Assembly: GCA_903940225.1 (NCBI GenBank)
Contig: CAJAKC010000022.1
Coordinates: 1 to 64,000 of the forward strand
Direction of reading: 5' to 3'
DNA: 64,000 nucleotides
Origin: an uncultured Microbacteriaceae bacterium
GTDB taxonomy: Bacteria; Actinomycetota; Actinomycetes; Actinomycetales; Microbacteriaceae
The notes under the pieces were generated by a model. It did no database searches. It was not told the DNA's origin and was given only the letters and a program-made list of their open reading frames with translations. Below, one piece after another: positions 19,615 through 30,001 of the stretch. The position numbers were made by a program, and so were the translations under genes. The stretch's first letter is position 1, and the number at the start of each line of letters is the position of its first letter.

Positions 19615-20522
19615 GAATTCAGTCGGGCCCAGGCGGTGGCGATGTCACCCGCGACACGGATGTTGTTGCGGGCCAGATCGAGGTTGACCTCGAGGCTTCG
19701 ACCTGCCGATGCGTCGACGATGTACCCCAACAGGAACGGAGTGACGGCCTTACCGCGAATATCGGCGCGCTCGGCCGCCAGCAAGGCCTCGGCGAGCACG
19801 TGATCGTGTTCGCCGGGATCCCACTGCTTCTCGACGGGAATCGGGTTGGCGATGACAATTCCTTGGCCGTGGCTCGTATCGTCGTGGGCTCGCATGATAC
19901 GCGCTACTTCGTCCGCGTCTTTCGCCAGCCAGTCGAGCGTGAATCCGGAATCGGTCAGCCAAAACGAGGGGAACTTTGTCGTTCCATACCCAATGACGGG
20001 GACAGACAAGGTTTCCAATCGCTCGAGGGTCGCGGCGATGTCCAACACGGATTTCACGCCCGCCGAGACCACCGTGATGTTGGTGACGGCGAGAGTCGAG
20101 AGGTCGGCGGATTCGTCGAACGATTCGCTCGCATCACGATGCACCCCGCCCAGCCCGCCGGTGGCAAAGACGCGAATTCCGGCCCGTGCGGCGATGTGGG
20201 CTGTTGCGGCGACAGTGGTCGCACCGCTCAGACCTTTCGCCATCAGTATCGGTAGGTCCCGAACGCTCGCCTTAGCGATGTCGTGATCCGCAATTATTGC
20301 CAATCCGGCATCATCGAGACCGACCGTCGGGATTCCGTCAATGACGGCGATCGTGGCTGGCGTGACACCGGCATCACGCAAGATTGATTCGAACTCGTGG
20401 GCGGCCTCGCGGTTGCGGGGACGTGGCAGTCCGTGCGAAATGATGGTCGATTCGAGAGCCACTACCGGTCTACCTTCGCCAAGGGCGAGTTCAACCTCGG
20501 GGGCGATGTTCAGCGTCGTCAC
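19611..20522 (-). CDS. psuG: pseudouridine-5'-phosphate glycosidase
   Basis: PVVALESTIISHGLPRPRN, ATGGLGGVHRDASESFDESADL, GIVIANPIPVE. Confidence 0.95.
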   Translation of the reverse strand: MTTLNIAPEVELALGEGRPVVALESTIISHGLPRPRNREAAHEFESILRDAGVTPATIAVIDGIPTVGLDDAGLAIIADHDIAKASVRDLPILMAKGLSGATTVAATAHIAARAGIRVFATGGLGGVHRDASESFDESADLSTLAVTNITVVSAGVKSVLDIAATLERLETLSVPVIGYGTTKFPSFWLTDSGFTLDWLAKDADEVARIMRAHDDTSHGQGIVIANPIPVEKQWDPGEHDHVLAEALLAAERADIRGKAVTPFLLGYIVDASAGRSLEVNLDLARNNIRVAGDIATAWARLNS

Positions 20523-20557
20523 ACTGCGAACTTACCGCACCCCTTACTATCGGATTT

Positions 20558-22063
20558 ATGGCTCATCACCTTGCAGACGACCTCCCCGTCAGAATGGCGG
20601 CGGACGGACTCCCCGCGCGTGTCCTCGTCACCGGTGCAACGGGTTATATCGGCGGGCGTCTCGTCCGTGAACTGCTGGGCCACGGATACCGTGTGCGGGT
20701 GTTGGTGCGCAACGCCTCGCGCCTGCGCTATCACCCGTGGGTTGACAAGGTCGAGATTATTGACGGCGACGCGATGAATCCTGCCGACCTTGACCGTGCC
20801 TTTGCGTCAGTTGATGTCGCGTTCTATCTGTTGCACGCCCTGAATCAGAAAACTGGGTTTGAAGAACAAGAGCGAGTTCTTGCGGAATTGTTTGGCGCTT
20901 CGGCAAAGGCGGCGATGGTCTCACGAATTGTCTACCTCGGTGGAATGGTGGATTCGGAGACGGAGCTTTCCCCCCACCTGCGATCGCGCCAGGAAACGGG
21001 GGACGTGCTGCGGGAATCGGGTGTGCCGACGATTGAACTTCGCGCGGGCATCGTCATCGGCTCGGGAAGTGCATCGTTCGAAATGCTGCGCTATTTGACC
21101 GAGCGGCTGCCCATCATGACGACGCCCAAGTGGGTGAACTCGCGCACGCAACCAATAGCTGTTCGCGACGTCCTTCGCTACCTCGTCGGAGCGGTTTCTC
21201 TTGACCCGAAGGTTCACGGAGATTTCGACATTGGTGGGCCCGACGTCATCACGTATCGGGACATGATGCAAACGTATGCGCGGGTTGCTGGACTAACCAA
21301 ACGCATCATCATTCCGATTCCTGTGCTCACGCCGCGCCTGTCCAGCGGCTGGGTTGGGCTGGTGACACCGGTTCCGTATCGGCTCGCTCGGCGATTAGTC
21401 GCCAGCCTCAAGAACGAGGTCGTCGCCAGAGACGATTCGATTCGGAAGCTGATTCCCGATGCCGCGGGCGGACTGACCCCACTGGCGCGGGCCATCGAAC
21501 TCGCCCTCGCCAAGGTCAAAGAAGCGAAGGTCGACACCCGTTGGTCTGATGCGTCCATTCCCGGTGCGCCGTCGGACCCGCTGCCAACTGACCCCGATTG
21601 GGCGGGTGGGACACTGTACCAAGACATTCGTGTCGCGACGACGACTGATTCGGTTGAGAAGGTCTGGGAGCGCATCGAATCGATTGGCGGCGACAACGGC
21701 TATTCCCGAGCCACATGGGCGTGGGAAGTTCGTGGGTTCATAGACCGTATCCTTGGCGGCGTCGGCCTGCGACGCGGCCGTCGCGACCCAGCTCATCTTG
21801 TCGAAGGCGAAGCACTTGATTTTTGGCGAGTCGAAACGATTCGTCGACCTCACATTTTGCGACTTCGCGCCGAGATGCTCATGCCCGGTCGTGCGTGGCT
21901 GGAGTTCGTTGTGGACGAGGTAGATGGGTTGACGCGCATCACACAGTGTGCTCTCTTCGCTCCGCAGGGGCTCGCCGGACACGTTTACTGGTGGTGTGTC
22001 TGGCCAATGCACGGATTTGTCTTCCCGTCGATGGTCAACTCGATCGCCCGCGGAATTCGCTGA
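20558..22063 (+). CDS. NAD(P)H-binding SDR with C-terminal DUF2867
   Basis: VLVTGATGYIGGRLVRELLGHGYRVRVLVRN; long C-terminal domain ending GLAGHVYWWCVWPMHGFVF. Confidence 0.85.
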   Translation: MAHHLADDLPVRMAADGLPARVLVTGATGYIGGRLVRELLGHGYRVRVLVRNASRLRYHPWVDKVEIIDGDAMNPADLDRAFASVDVAFYLLHALNQKTGFEEQERVLAELFGASAKAAMVSRIVYLGGMVDSETELSPHLRSRQETGDVLRESGVPTIELRAGIVIGSGSASFEMLRYLTERLPIMTTPKWVNSRTQPIAVRDVLRYLVGAVSLDPKVHGDFDIGGPDVITYRDMMQTYARVAGLTKRIIIPIPVLTPRLSSGWVGLVTPVPYRLARRLVASLKNEVVARDDSIRKLIPDAAGGLTPLARAIELALAKVKEAKVDTRWSDASIPGAPSDPLPTDPDWAGGTLYQDIRVATTTDSVEKVWERIESIGGDNGYSRATWAWEVRGFIDRILGGVGLRRGRRDPAHLVEGEALDFWRVETIRRPHILRLRAEMLMPGRAWLEFVVDEVDGLTRITQCALFAPQGLAGHVYWWCVWPMHGFVFPSMVNSIARGIR

Positions 22064-22088
22064 ACCGCAAAGCCCTAGGCTGGAGCGG

Positions 22089-22985
22089 ATGTCCTCAAAA
22101 CTCCGCAACGAACTACTGCCAGTGGCTGCCCTGCTGTCGGTGACAGCGTCGTGGGGTGCATCGTTCGTTCTCATGAAGGACGCCATCGAGCGCCAGCCCG
22201 TTCCCGACTTTCTCTTCACCCGCTTTGCCTTGGCCGCCGTGGTCATGATTCTCGTCCGCCCGCGCGTACTGCTGGACATCACGCCCCGCGTCTTGTGGAC
22301 GGGAAGCATCGCTGGAGCAGTGCTCGGGGTAGGGTTCATGACTCAGACGATTGGCTTGCAGCTTTCGACCGCCGCAATTACGGGATTCCTCACCGGGCTT
22401 TACGTCATCCTGACCCCGCTCATTGCCTGGATATTCCTCCGGCAAAGGCTCAGCCCGCAAGTTCTCATAGGTGCGGTACTCGCTCTCGGCTCGCTGGCCG
22501 TTTTGTCAATCACCGACATTGGCTTCAGTGAGGGAAGTTTCTGGGTCATCGCGTGCGCCGTGCTTTTCGCCGTCCACATCGTAGCCCTCGGGGTGTGGAG
22601 TCCCGGGAGTAGCGCCTACACGCTCACGGTCGTTCAAATCCTGATGGTGACATTCATCACTGGAGTGTGGACGCTCGCGGATGGTGACGGCTATGTGGCA
22701 CCGCCGGATGAAGGTGTCTGGACTGCCGTCATCATTACCGCGGTCTTTGCCACCGCCGCCGGGTTCCTTTTGCAAACGTGGGCGCAGGCTCGCATGGACA
22801 CCGGGCGCGTTGCCATTCTGCTAACCACCGAAGTACTGTGGGCGGGCATTCTCGCCGTCGGGGTCGGACAAGAACCGCTCACGATTCGACTCGTCATCGG
22901 TGGTGCGATTATGTTTGCGGCGATGCTCATCATTGAGTGGCCTACGAAGAAGACCCCCGAGCACCCGCTCGTTCATCTCGAATAG
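22089..22985 (+). CDS. DMT/EamA-family transporter
   Basis: Ten hydrophobic segments; SWGASFVLMKDAI, GLYVILTPLIAWIFLRQRL; start at ATG 22089. Confidence 0.88.
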   Translation: MSSKLRNELLPVAALLSVTASWGASFVLMKDAIERQPVPDFLFTRFALAAVVMILVRPRVLLDITPRVLWTGSIAGAVLGVGFMTQTIGLQLSTAAITGFLTGLYVILTPLIAWIFLRQRLSPQVLIGAVLALGSLAVLSITDIGFSEGSFWVIACAVLFAVHIVALGVWSPGSSAYTLTVVQILMVTFITGVWTLADGDGYVAPPDEGVWTAVIITAVFATAAGFLLQTWAQARMDTGRVAILLTTEVLWAGILAVGVGQEPLTIRLVIGGAIMFAAMLIIEWPTKKTPEHPLVHLE

Positions 22986-22997
22986 CGGGAGCGGTGA

Positions 22998-24095
22998 TCA
23001 ACCCCCCTGATCGAGTGCCTTGATCTTCTTACGCTTCGTGGGGATATAGCCGGACAGGGCGTCACGGCTCCAGAGGTTCTTGATCCATTGCATCTCGGTT
23101 TTGTTGACAAGGATTGCGTATTGCGAACCAACCATCGCTGACTTCTTTATCGGCATCGTGAACTGGTGAAGGTGACCAGACTCAAAAGGGCTCAACTCCG
23201 TTGCGGTCCGAACGATCCAACCCGAATCAAGTCCCGAGTCGACAATAAGGAGCTTTCCCACCGCTGCGGCAACCTGTGACATCTTTCCAGGGTCAGTCAG
23301 AAGTCCAATGGAAAGCATCTTCTCGGCGACCGCGGTGACAAACCGCTGTTGATTAGCGACGCGCGAAATGTCTCCGTCCGAAAAAGCGTGCCGTTCACGA
23401 ACGTAAGCGAGAGCGCGAGCACCCTCCAGAGTGATTTCTCCCTTTTCAAACCGGTAGCGGTTGCGCTCGTAGTTGTTGGTGTCCGAGGTGAAGGCAGTGG
23501 GATTGTTCAGCGTCACCCCGCCGAGAATCTTTGTCAACTTTTTGACGCCACTGAAGTCGATGAGGACGAAGTGGTCGATGTGAACGTCGAGGAATCCCTC
23601 CACCATCGAGACCGCGCAGGGCACTCCGCCATAGGACATGGCCCAGTTTGCTTTGCCCTTCCCGTAGCAGGGCATTGCGATCCACGTGTCACGCGGAATA
23701 GACATTATCTGGACGGTGCGGCGATCACCCGAGATGTGCATCACCATAATGACGTCCGAGCGGTTACCCCGCGCAGTGGGATCCGTGCCCAATCGACCTC
23801 GAGAATCACTGCCAAGAATGAGGATGTTCTGCGGAGCGTAGGGGGTTGTGTACGGTTCGGCAGGAGTCGGTGCCGCGGTGATAACGCCCTCCACCGAGGT
23901 GGTCGCCTCATCAAATTGTGCGGCAAGGAACCAGGCATAACCGGCGACAGTTCCCGTCACCGCAACGACAATCGCGACAACAACAGCGAGAATGCGTTTC
24001 GTCAGGCTTCGCTTGGGTGAGCGGGAGTGACGGATTTGACGTTCACGATGGCGACCACTCGGCACACCGTCGGAGGACTTATCGCTGTTATTCAT
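22998..24095 (-). CDS. LytR-CpsA-Psr (LCP) family protein
   Basis: NILILGSDSRG, DVIMVMHIS, SIPRDTWIAMP, HFVLIDFSGVKKLTKILGGV, ALAYVRERHAF. Confidence 0.9.
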   Translation of the reverse strand: MNNSDKSSDGVPSGRHRERQIRHSRSPKRSLTKRILAVVVAIVVAVTGTVAGYAWFLAAQFDEATTSVEGVITAAPTPAEPYTTPYAPQNILILGSDSRGRLGTDPTARGNRSDVIMVMHISGDRRTVQIMSIPRDTWIAMPCYGKGKANWAMSYGGVPCAVSMVEGFLDVHIDHFVLIDFSGVKKLTKILGGVTLNNPTAFTSDTNNYERNRYRFEKGEITLEGARALAYVRERHAFSDGDISRVANQQRFVTAVAEKMLSIGLLTDPGKMSQVAAAVGKLLIVDSGLDSGWIVRTATELSPFESGHLHQFTMPIKKSAMVGSQYAILVNKTEMQWIKNLWSRDALSGYIPTKRKKIKALDQGG

Positions 24096-24211
24096 TACAT
24101 CAATGCTAATCGCACGTCGGTGCCGTTCCTGCCGTTTGAGCGGATCGCGGATTGTGCACCCGTGGAGCGTTGTCGGTGGAGTCCGCGACACGCGGTGGAT
24201 AGGATTCGCTC

Positions 24212-26071
24212 ATGCTCATGCAGAACGCGATCGCCCGACATGGATTCGGCAACTTTCGCGAATTGCATCATTGGTCAGTCGACCAACCGACCGAATTCTG
24301 GCGGGAAGCCTGGGACGACCTGGGGATTGTCGGCGAACGCGGAAGTCGAACGACCGATGGGTCGGGGTTTGAGGGAACAACGTGGTTCCCCGACGCTCGG
24401 CTGAACATTGTGGACACGCTGTTGGCGGGCGACCCGACTGAGACCGTCGTCGTTTCACTCATCGAAGATTCCCCTCGGCGGGCATTTACCCGCGCGGAGC
24501 TGAGGGCGGAGGTCGCCGCCTGCGCGGCTGCCCTGCGAGGTTGCGGTGTTCAGGTCGGCGATCGTGTCGCGGCCTGGACCCCCAACGTTGTCGAAACCGT
24601 CATCTTTGCTCTCGGGGCCCTGTCTATCGGGGCTGTCGTCAGCACGGCGTCGACGGATTTTGGCCCTGCTGCTCTACTTGATCGGTTTGGACAAATTGAG
24701 CCCGTTGTCCTGCTTGCTGCTGCCTCGTATCGTTATGGCGGCAAGGAACACTGGCTCGACGAATCCCTTGGTGAAGTGGTCCGCGGATTGCCGACGGTCA
24801 CCACACTCGTTGTGCTGGGCTCAACAGACTCACACACCGCGTGGGACGAGTGGCTTGCCCCGCACCGCGGTGCCGAGTTGAGTGCCAGCCCACTTCCTTT
24901 TGACCATCCCGGCTTCATCTTGTATTCGAGCGGTACGACGGGTCGCCCCAAGTGCATTGTGCACTCGGCTGCCGGCGTACTGCTCAAGGTTCTCAGCGAA
25001 CAGGGCTACCACCTTGACGTGCGCGCCGAGGATACGGTGTTGTACGCCACAACCTGCGGCTGGATGATGTGGAACTGGTTGCTGTGCGGCCTCGGGCGGG
25101 GTGCGACGATTGTGCTCGCGGACGGCAGCCCGGGCTACCCCGACATCAATCGACTGTGGTCTGTCGCCCACGACGAACGCCTGACGTTCCTTGGTGTTTC
25201 CGCAGCTCTCATCGATGCGTGGCGTCGCGCCGACCTCGAACCCCGCCGTCACTTCGACCTGTCATCACTTCGAACAATTGCGTCGACGGGGTCGCCCCTC
25301 GCAGCGTCGGGCTATGACTGGGTGGCGAGCGCCGTATCGCCCGATGTCGTCGTTGCGTCCATTGCGGGTGGTACCGACCTCTGCGGCTGTTTGGTGTTGG
25401 GCGTGGACACCGAGCCCGTGGTGCGCGGCGAAATTCAGGGTCCCGCGTTGGGTCTTGACGTCACGGTTCTGCGGTCGGACGGTTCAGTGGCCGACATCGG
25501 CGAAGAGGGCGAGCTGGTGTGTCGGACGCCCTTCCCCACCGTGCCGGTCACGTTTTGGGGCGACACCGATGGTTCGCGCCGCCGCGCCGCATATTTTGAC
25601 CGATACCCGGGCCTGTGGGCACACGGTGACTACGCGCGGCGAACACCCTCGGGCGGATTTGAAATCCTTGGTCGTCTCGACGCAACGCTCAACGTCAAGG
25701 GCGTCCGCATCGGAACCGCTGAGATTTATCGTGTCGTCTTGTCGCTGCCCGGTGTCGTTGAGGCAATGGCCATCGAACAGCCCGACGGGGACGATGCGCA
25801 GATTGTTCTCTTTGTCGTCCTGGATGGCATCCTCGACGAAGCCATGGACGCCACAATTCGATCGGCTCTGCGAACACAGGCAAGTCCCCGCCACGTCCCG
25901 GGGATCATCGTCCAAACCCCGGAACTACCTCGCACGCGCAGCGGGAAGATGACCGAACTCGCGGTAGCGGACATCGTGACGGGTCGACCCGAGCGAGACA
26001 CCTCGTCACTGGCAAACCCGGAATGCCTTGAGTGGTTCCGGTCGTGGGCCGCGGAATCTAGGTCGGCGTAA
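24212..26071 (+). CDS. acetoacetate-CoA ligase-type acyl-CoA synthetase
   Basis: ILYSSGTTGRPKCIVHSAAGVLL, GWMMWNWLLCGL, ASIAGGTDLCGCLVLG, LDATLNVKGVRIGTAEIYRVV. Confidence 0.88.
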   Translation: MLMQNAIARHGFGNFRELHHWSVDQPTEFWREAWDDLGIVGERGSRTTDGSGFEGTTWFPDARLNIVDTLLAGDPTETVVVSLIEDSPRRAFTRAELRAEVAACAAALRGCGVQVGDRVAAWTPNVVETVIFALGALSIGAVVSTASTDFGPAALLDRFGQIEPVVLLAAASYRYGGKEHWLDESLGEVVRGLPTVTTLVVLGSTDSHTAWDEWLAPHRGAELSASPLPFDHPGFILYSSGTTGRPKCIVHSAAGVLLKVLSEQGYHLDVRAEDTVLYATTCGWMMWNWLLCGLGRGATIVLADGSPGYPDINRLWSVAHDERLTFLGVSAALIDAWRRADLEPRRHFDLSSLRTIASTGSPLAASGYDWVASAVSPDVVVASIAGGTDLCGCLVLGVDTEPVVRGEIQGPALGLDVTVLRSDGSVADIGEEGELVCRTPFPTVPVTFWGDTDGSRRRAAYFDRYPGLWAHGDYARRTPSGGFEILGRLDATLNVKGVRIGTAEIYRVVLSLPGVVEAMAIEQPDGDDAQIVLFVVLDGILDEAMDATIRSALRTQASPRHVPGIIVQTPELPRTRSGKMTELAVADIVTGRPERDTSSLANPECLEWFRSWAAESRSA

Positions 26072-27071
26072 CCGCTACCGGCCCCGTCGTTCCCCGAATG
26101 ACGAGAGTTGCGGAAACCTGTTCGCGCTGGGCGGGTGCCGAACGGTCGTTGATGCGGCGCAGAATCTGCTGGGCCGCGAGCCGGCCCAGGTCGGCGAGTG
26201 GTTGAGCGATGGTGGTGAGGTTCACCCGGCGCATGCCGCCGATGGAGATTCCGTCGTAGCCGATGACCGAAATGTCTTCGGGGACGCGGAGGTTTGCGTA
26301 TTCAATTGCGGCGATTGCCCCCATCGCCGCGACATCGTTTGCAACGAAGAGCGCCGTCGGTTTGAGGGCGAGCGCGTCGTGAACGGCGGCATATCCCGTC
26401 GCATCGGTCAGGCCTCCGGGGACAACGTGAATCTGCGCGGCCAATCCGTGTTGCGTCATTGCCTGGCGGTATCCCTCAGCTCGCGCATCCGACACGGGGT
26501 TGTCGCCGCCACTGAGATGGACAATCCGCGAATGCCCCTGCCCAACCAAATGATCAACGGCCATTCGTGCGCCAGCGATGTCGTCGTTCGACACGGTGTC
26601 CATCGTGGGGGCGGCGATGTCGTCTCTGGTCACAATCACCGTCGGCACTTCGGCGGCTATCGCCCTGAGGGCTTCGGCGGGCAGCCGGTGGGCGATGAGG
26701 ATGAGCCCCTCGACCTGAAACTGCAAAAGCATGTCGATTTCGGCCTGCTCCAGCGCGGGGTCGACGCCTCCCGAGATGAGCATCGTGCTGAAACCGTGCT
26801 GTCTGACTTCGGTCTGAACGCCGTCGAGGATTTCGGCGAAGACCGGATTGTGTAGGTCAAGAATGAGAACGCCGATGGTGTGGCTTCGACGGACGACAAG
26901 ACTTCTCGCGGCGGCGTTCGGTCGGTATCCCAGTTCGGCCGCAGCGTCCACGATTCGTTTTCGGCTCGCGTCGCTGACTTTGGGGGAACCGGAAAGAGCG
27001 AGGGATACCAGGGACTTTGACACACCCGCCCGCGTGGCGACATCGTGGATGGTCGGGCGTGAGTGTGCCAT
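26058..27071 (-). CDS. LacI-family transcriptional regulator
   Basis: TIHDVATRAGVSKSLVSLALSGSPKVSDASRKRI; adjacent to iol genes. Confidence 0.93.
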   Translation of the reverse strand: MAHSRPTIHDVATRAGVSKSLVSLALSGSPKVSDASRKRIVDAAAELGYRPNAAARSLVVRRSHTIGVLILDLHNPVFAEILDGVQTEVRQHGFSTMLISGGVDPALEQAEIDMLLQFQVEGLILIAHRLPAEALRAIAAEVPTVIVTRDDIAAPTMDTVSNDDIAGARMAVDHLVGQGHSRIVHLSGGDNPVSDARAEGYRQAMTQHGLAAQIHVVPGGLTDATGYAAVHDALALKPTALFVANDVAAMGAIAAIEYANLRVPEDISVIGYDGISIGGMRRVNLTTIAQPLADLGRLAAQQILRRINDRSAPAQREQVSATLVIRGTTGPVAVTPT

Positions 27072-27075
27072 TGGT

Positions 27076-28068
27076 CTATTTGACGTCAGCGACGCGTACC
27101 GCTGTCCCTGACTCAACCGATTGTTCACAGGCAATCGCGATTCGCAAACTTTCCAGGGCGGAGGCGGGAGGGCACGGGTTTGCGATTTCTCCACGCGCAA
27201 ATGACACGAACGATCGCGTCTCGTTTCGGAACGCTTCGCGGAAGCGGTCAACGAACCCGACGTAGGGCTGCGAATTGAGGGCAAGGTCGGTTTCGACGGA
27301 TCTCAGGGGCGTCCTCGAGTTGAGACCAGCCGAGACAGAATCGTTCGAGCCAAATGCCTCCAGTCGAACGTCGTGACCCAACGCGTCGTGCCGCGTACCG
27401 GTGATCACAACTTGTACTCCGCTGGTTGTGACGGCGATTACTGAACACACATCGGCATCGTCGAAGTCCGCATAATCGAAGTGTTCACGAACCGCTTTCG
27501 TCGCGAACACTGTTTCCACTTCGCTGCCGGTCAACCAGCGAACGAGGTCGAAATCGTGAACCAGCATGTCGCGGAAAATTCCGCCACTTCCGGCGATGAA
27601 CTCGCGGGCGCTGGGTGTGTGATCGTGGGCGGTCATGGTGAGCGAATAGAGGGTACCAATGTCACCCGAATCGATGGTGTCGAACACCGCGCGAATCGAG
27701 TCATCGAACCGCCGCTGAAATCCGATCTGCAATCCCGAGCCGTGTGCCTTCGCCTTCGCAATAACATCGTTCGTCGCGTCGAGTGTCAGGGCGATGGGCT
27801 TTTCGCAGAGCACCGGAATGCCGTAGGGGAGAACTTCGGCCAGGATCTGTTCGTGGGCATCAGTCCCCACGGCCACGACGACGGCGTCGACCACCGAACT
27901 CGGCGCCGATTCCCACGGCACTGCGGTAGCTCCGAATTGTTCGGCCACGTCACGCGCGCGCTGATCGTTTCGATTGGTGATGAGGACTTCGCTCACACGC
28001 GAATCGGCAACCAAGTCTTCGACTCGGATGGACCCCATGCGACCGGCTCCGGCAACGAGAACTTTCAC
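27076..28068 (-). CDS. Gfo/Idh/MocA oxidoreductase (inositol 2-dehydrogenase-like)
   Basis: VLVAGAGRMGSIRVEDLVA, CEKPIALTLD; GTG start at 28068 inferred. Confidence 0.88.
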   Translation of the reverse strand: MKVLVAGAGRMGSIRVEDLVADSRVSEVLITNRNDQRARDVAEQFGATAVPWESAPSSVVDAVVVAVGTDAHEQILAEVLPYGIPVLCEKPIALTLDATNDVIAKAKAHGSGLQIGFQRRFDDSIRAVFDTIDSGDIGTLYSLTMTAHDHTPSAREFIAGSGGIFRDMLVHDFDLVRWLTGSEVETVFATKAVREHFDYADFDDADVCSVIAVTTSGVQVVITGTRHDALGHDVRLEAFGSNDSVSAGLNSRTPLRSVETDLALNSQPYVGFVDRFREAFRNETRSFVSFARGEIANPCPPASALESLRIAIACEQSVESGTAVRVADVK

Positions 28069-28125
28069 GGCACAACCCCTTCGTCGGTGCAAATCTTGCG
28101 GTTTAGGCTTTTAGTCTGCCATAAT

Positions 28126-28143
28126 CGTTGGAGCGTTCCAACG
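28126..28143. promoter_or_regulatory. Putative LacI-family operator between divergent iol transcripts
   Basis: CGTTGGAGCGTTCCAACG, near-perfect CG-centred palindrome immediately 3' of a CATAAT -10-like element. Confidence 0.65.
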
Positions 28144-28154
28144 AAAGGTTTCCC

Positions 28155-29051
28155 GTGTCGGATTTTCTCTCCCGCGTTGCGTCAGCCCCCATTTCCTGGG
28201 GAATTTGTGAAGTGCCCGGTTGGGGCGCGATGTTGCCGAAACAACGTGTTCTCACCGAGATGGTCGAGCTGGGCTTCACCGCGACCGAACTCGGCGCGGA
28301 CGGATTTCTTCCCAGCGACCCGGATGAACTCAACGCTGATCTCAAGCCATTTGGAATGACGTTGCTCGGCGGGTTTACCCCTGTCGTGCTGCACGATCCG
28401 TCACAGCGCGCGGCAGCCATCGCCAGCGCGACGGCGACCGCTCAGTTTTTCCAGAAAACCGGCGCAACCAAATTTGTGTCCTCGGTCGTTCAGGACATGG
28501 ACTGGTCTTACCCGCGAGAGCTGTCGACGGAAGAAAAGCGGCACATGGCCGAGATGCTCGGTGTCATCGATGACATTTGCGGCGAGTACGGTCTCGAACA
28601 GGTGCTCCACCCTCACGTCCAGACGCTCGTCGAGACGAAGGACGACATTTCGCGCGTTCTGGATTCGTGTGACGTGCACTTTTGCCTCGACACCGGCCAC
28701 ATGGCCTTTGGAGGGCAGGACCCCGTCGAATTTGCCAAGACCGCAATGGACAGGGTCGGTCACGTTCACCTGAAAGATATCCGAATGGATTTGGTTCCCG
28801 CCGTGCTGCGTCGCGAGGTTTCCCTCATGGCGGCCACTCAGGCTGGCGTTTTCACCAATCTCGGTGCCGGTGACGTCGACATTCTGGGTGTTGTGCAAAC
28901 CCTCGAATCGTCTGGCTACCGCGGGTGGTACGTAATCGAGCAGGACACCGCAATTACGGACGGGTTCCCCGCCGAGGGAGAGGGGCCGGCCCTGCAGGTC
29001 TCCGCTTCGCTTGCCTACCTCACCGACGTTGTCGCGCCGACTCTCGGATAA
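28155..29051 (+). CDS. iolE: sugar phosphate isomerase/epimerase, IolE-like (myo-inosose dehydratase type)
   Basis: APISWGICEVPGWGAMLPKQRVLTEMVELGFTATELGADGFLP; HPHVQTLVETKDDISRVLDSCDVHFCLDTGHM. Confidence 0.8.
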   Translation: MSDFLSRVASAPISWGICEVPGWGAMLPKQRVLTEMVELGFTATELGADGFLPSDPDELNADLKPFGMTLLGGFTPVVLHDPSQRAAAIASATATAQFFQKTGATKFVSSVVQDMDWSYPRELSTEEKRHMAEMLGVIDDICGEYGLEQVLHPHVQTLVETKDDISRVLDSCDVHFCLDTGHMAFGGQDPVEFAKTAMDRVGHVHLKDIRMDLVPAVLRREVSLMAATQAGVFTNLGAGDVDILGVVQTLESSGYRGWYVIEQDTAITDGFPAEGEGPALQVSASLAYLTDVVAPTLG

Positions 29052-29056
29052 TCACC

Positions 29057-30001
29057 ATGGGACCGTTAGATGTTCTCAGTGTCGGCCGAATCAGTGTCGA
29101 CCTTTACGCCGTTGAACCGAACGTGGGGTTCGAGGGGCAGCAGAGCTTCCAGAAATCCGTTGGCGGCAGCCCGACCAATGTCGCCGTGGCGGCTGCGCAA
29201 TTGGGACTCAGCGTTGCGTTAGCGACAAAGGTCGGCGACGACGCGTTTGCGGATTACGTCCGCGCCCGACTCACCTCATGGGGTGTCGGAACGGCTTATG
29301 TCGGAACGAGCAACGGTGCCCAAACACCATTGGCGATGGCCGCACTCACACCACCCGAAAGCCCGACCGTCATCTTTTATCGTGGACCGGCGGCTCCGGA
29401 TACGACGTTGACGGTCAGTGACGTTCCAGCTGATGTTGTGGGCGATGCCCGGATCCTCTGGATCAGTCAGGGCTCACTCGCTCAAGGTTCGACGGCGACA
29501 ACGTGCCTCGAATGGATGGCGCTGCGGTCACGAGATTCGCACACCATCCTCGACCTTGATTACCGACCGTCTCTCTGGAACAGCGTCGAAGACGCCCGGG
29601 ACATGGCCGCGCGCGCCATCGCGCTAGCGACCGTCGTCGTCGGAAATCGCGAAGAGTGCGACATCGCGCTCGGAACCAGTGACCCTGACGATGCCGCCGA
29701 TGCGCTGCTCACTGCGGGTGTCCGGCTCGCCATCATCAAGCTCGGCGCCGATGGCGCACTGCTCGCCACCGCAACCGAGCGGGTGCGAATCCCCGCTCTT
29801 CCCGTCGATGTGGTGTGCGGACTTGGTGCGGGTGATGCTTTTGGCGGGTCCCTGTGTCTCGGGCTTATCAGCGACTGGAGCCTGGAGCGCATCGGCCGAT
29901 ATGCCAACGCCGCCGGAGCGCTCGTTTCCACCCGCCTCACCTGTGCCGATGCGATGCCCAGTGTGAGTGAACTCACCGCCCTGGTGGGAGAAGCCGCATG
30001 A
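29057..30001 (+). CDS. iolC: 5-dehydro-2-deoxygluconokinase
   Basis: PfkB kinase; DVLSVGRISVDLYAVEPNVGFEGQQSFQKSVGGSPTNVAVAAAQLG. Confidence 0.88.
   Translation: MGPLDVLSVGRISVDLYAVEPNVGFEGQQSFQKSVGGSPTNVAVAAAQLGLSVALATKVGDDAFADYVRARLTSWGVGTAYVGTSNGAQTPLAMAALTPPESPTVIFYRGPAAPDTTLTVSDVPADVVGDARILWISQGSLAQGSTATTCLEWMALRSRDSHTILDLDYRPSLWNSVEDARDMAARAIALATVVVGNREECDIALGTSDPDDAADALLTAGVRLAIIKLGADGALLATATERVRIPALPVDVVCGLGAGDAFGGSLCLGLISDWSLERIGRYANAAGALVSTRLTCADAMPSVSELTALVGEAA

Noticed and set aside
26028-26855. 275-aa plus-strand ORF antisense to the LacI regulator
   Set aside because: Antisense of a well-recognised LacI protein; composition typical of a reverse-frame translation.
27481-28359. 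292-aa plus-strand ORF across the Gfo/Idh gene and the iol promoter
   Set aside because: Overlaps two confident genes and the operator; no domain signature.
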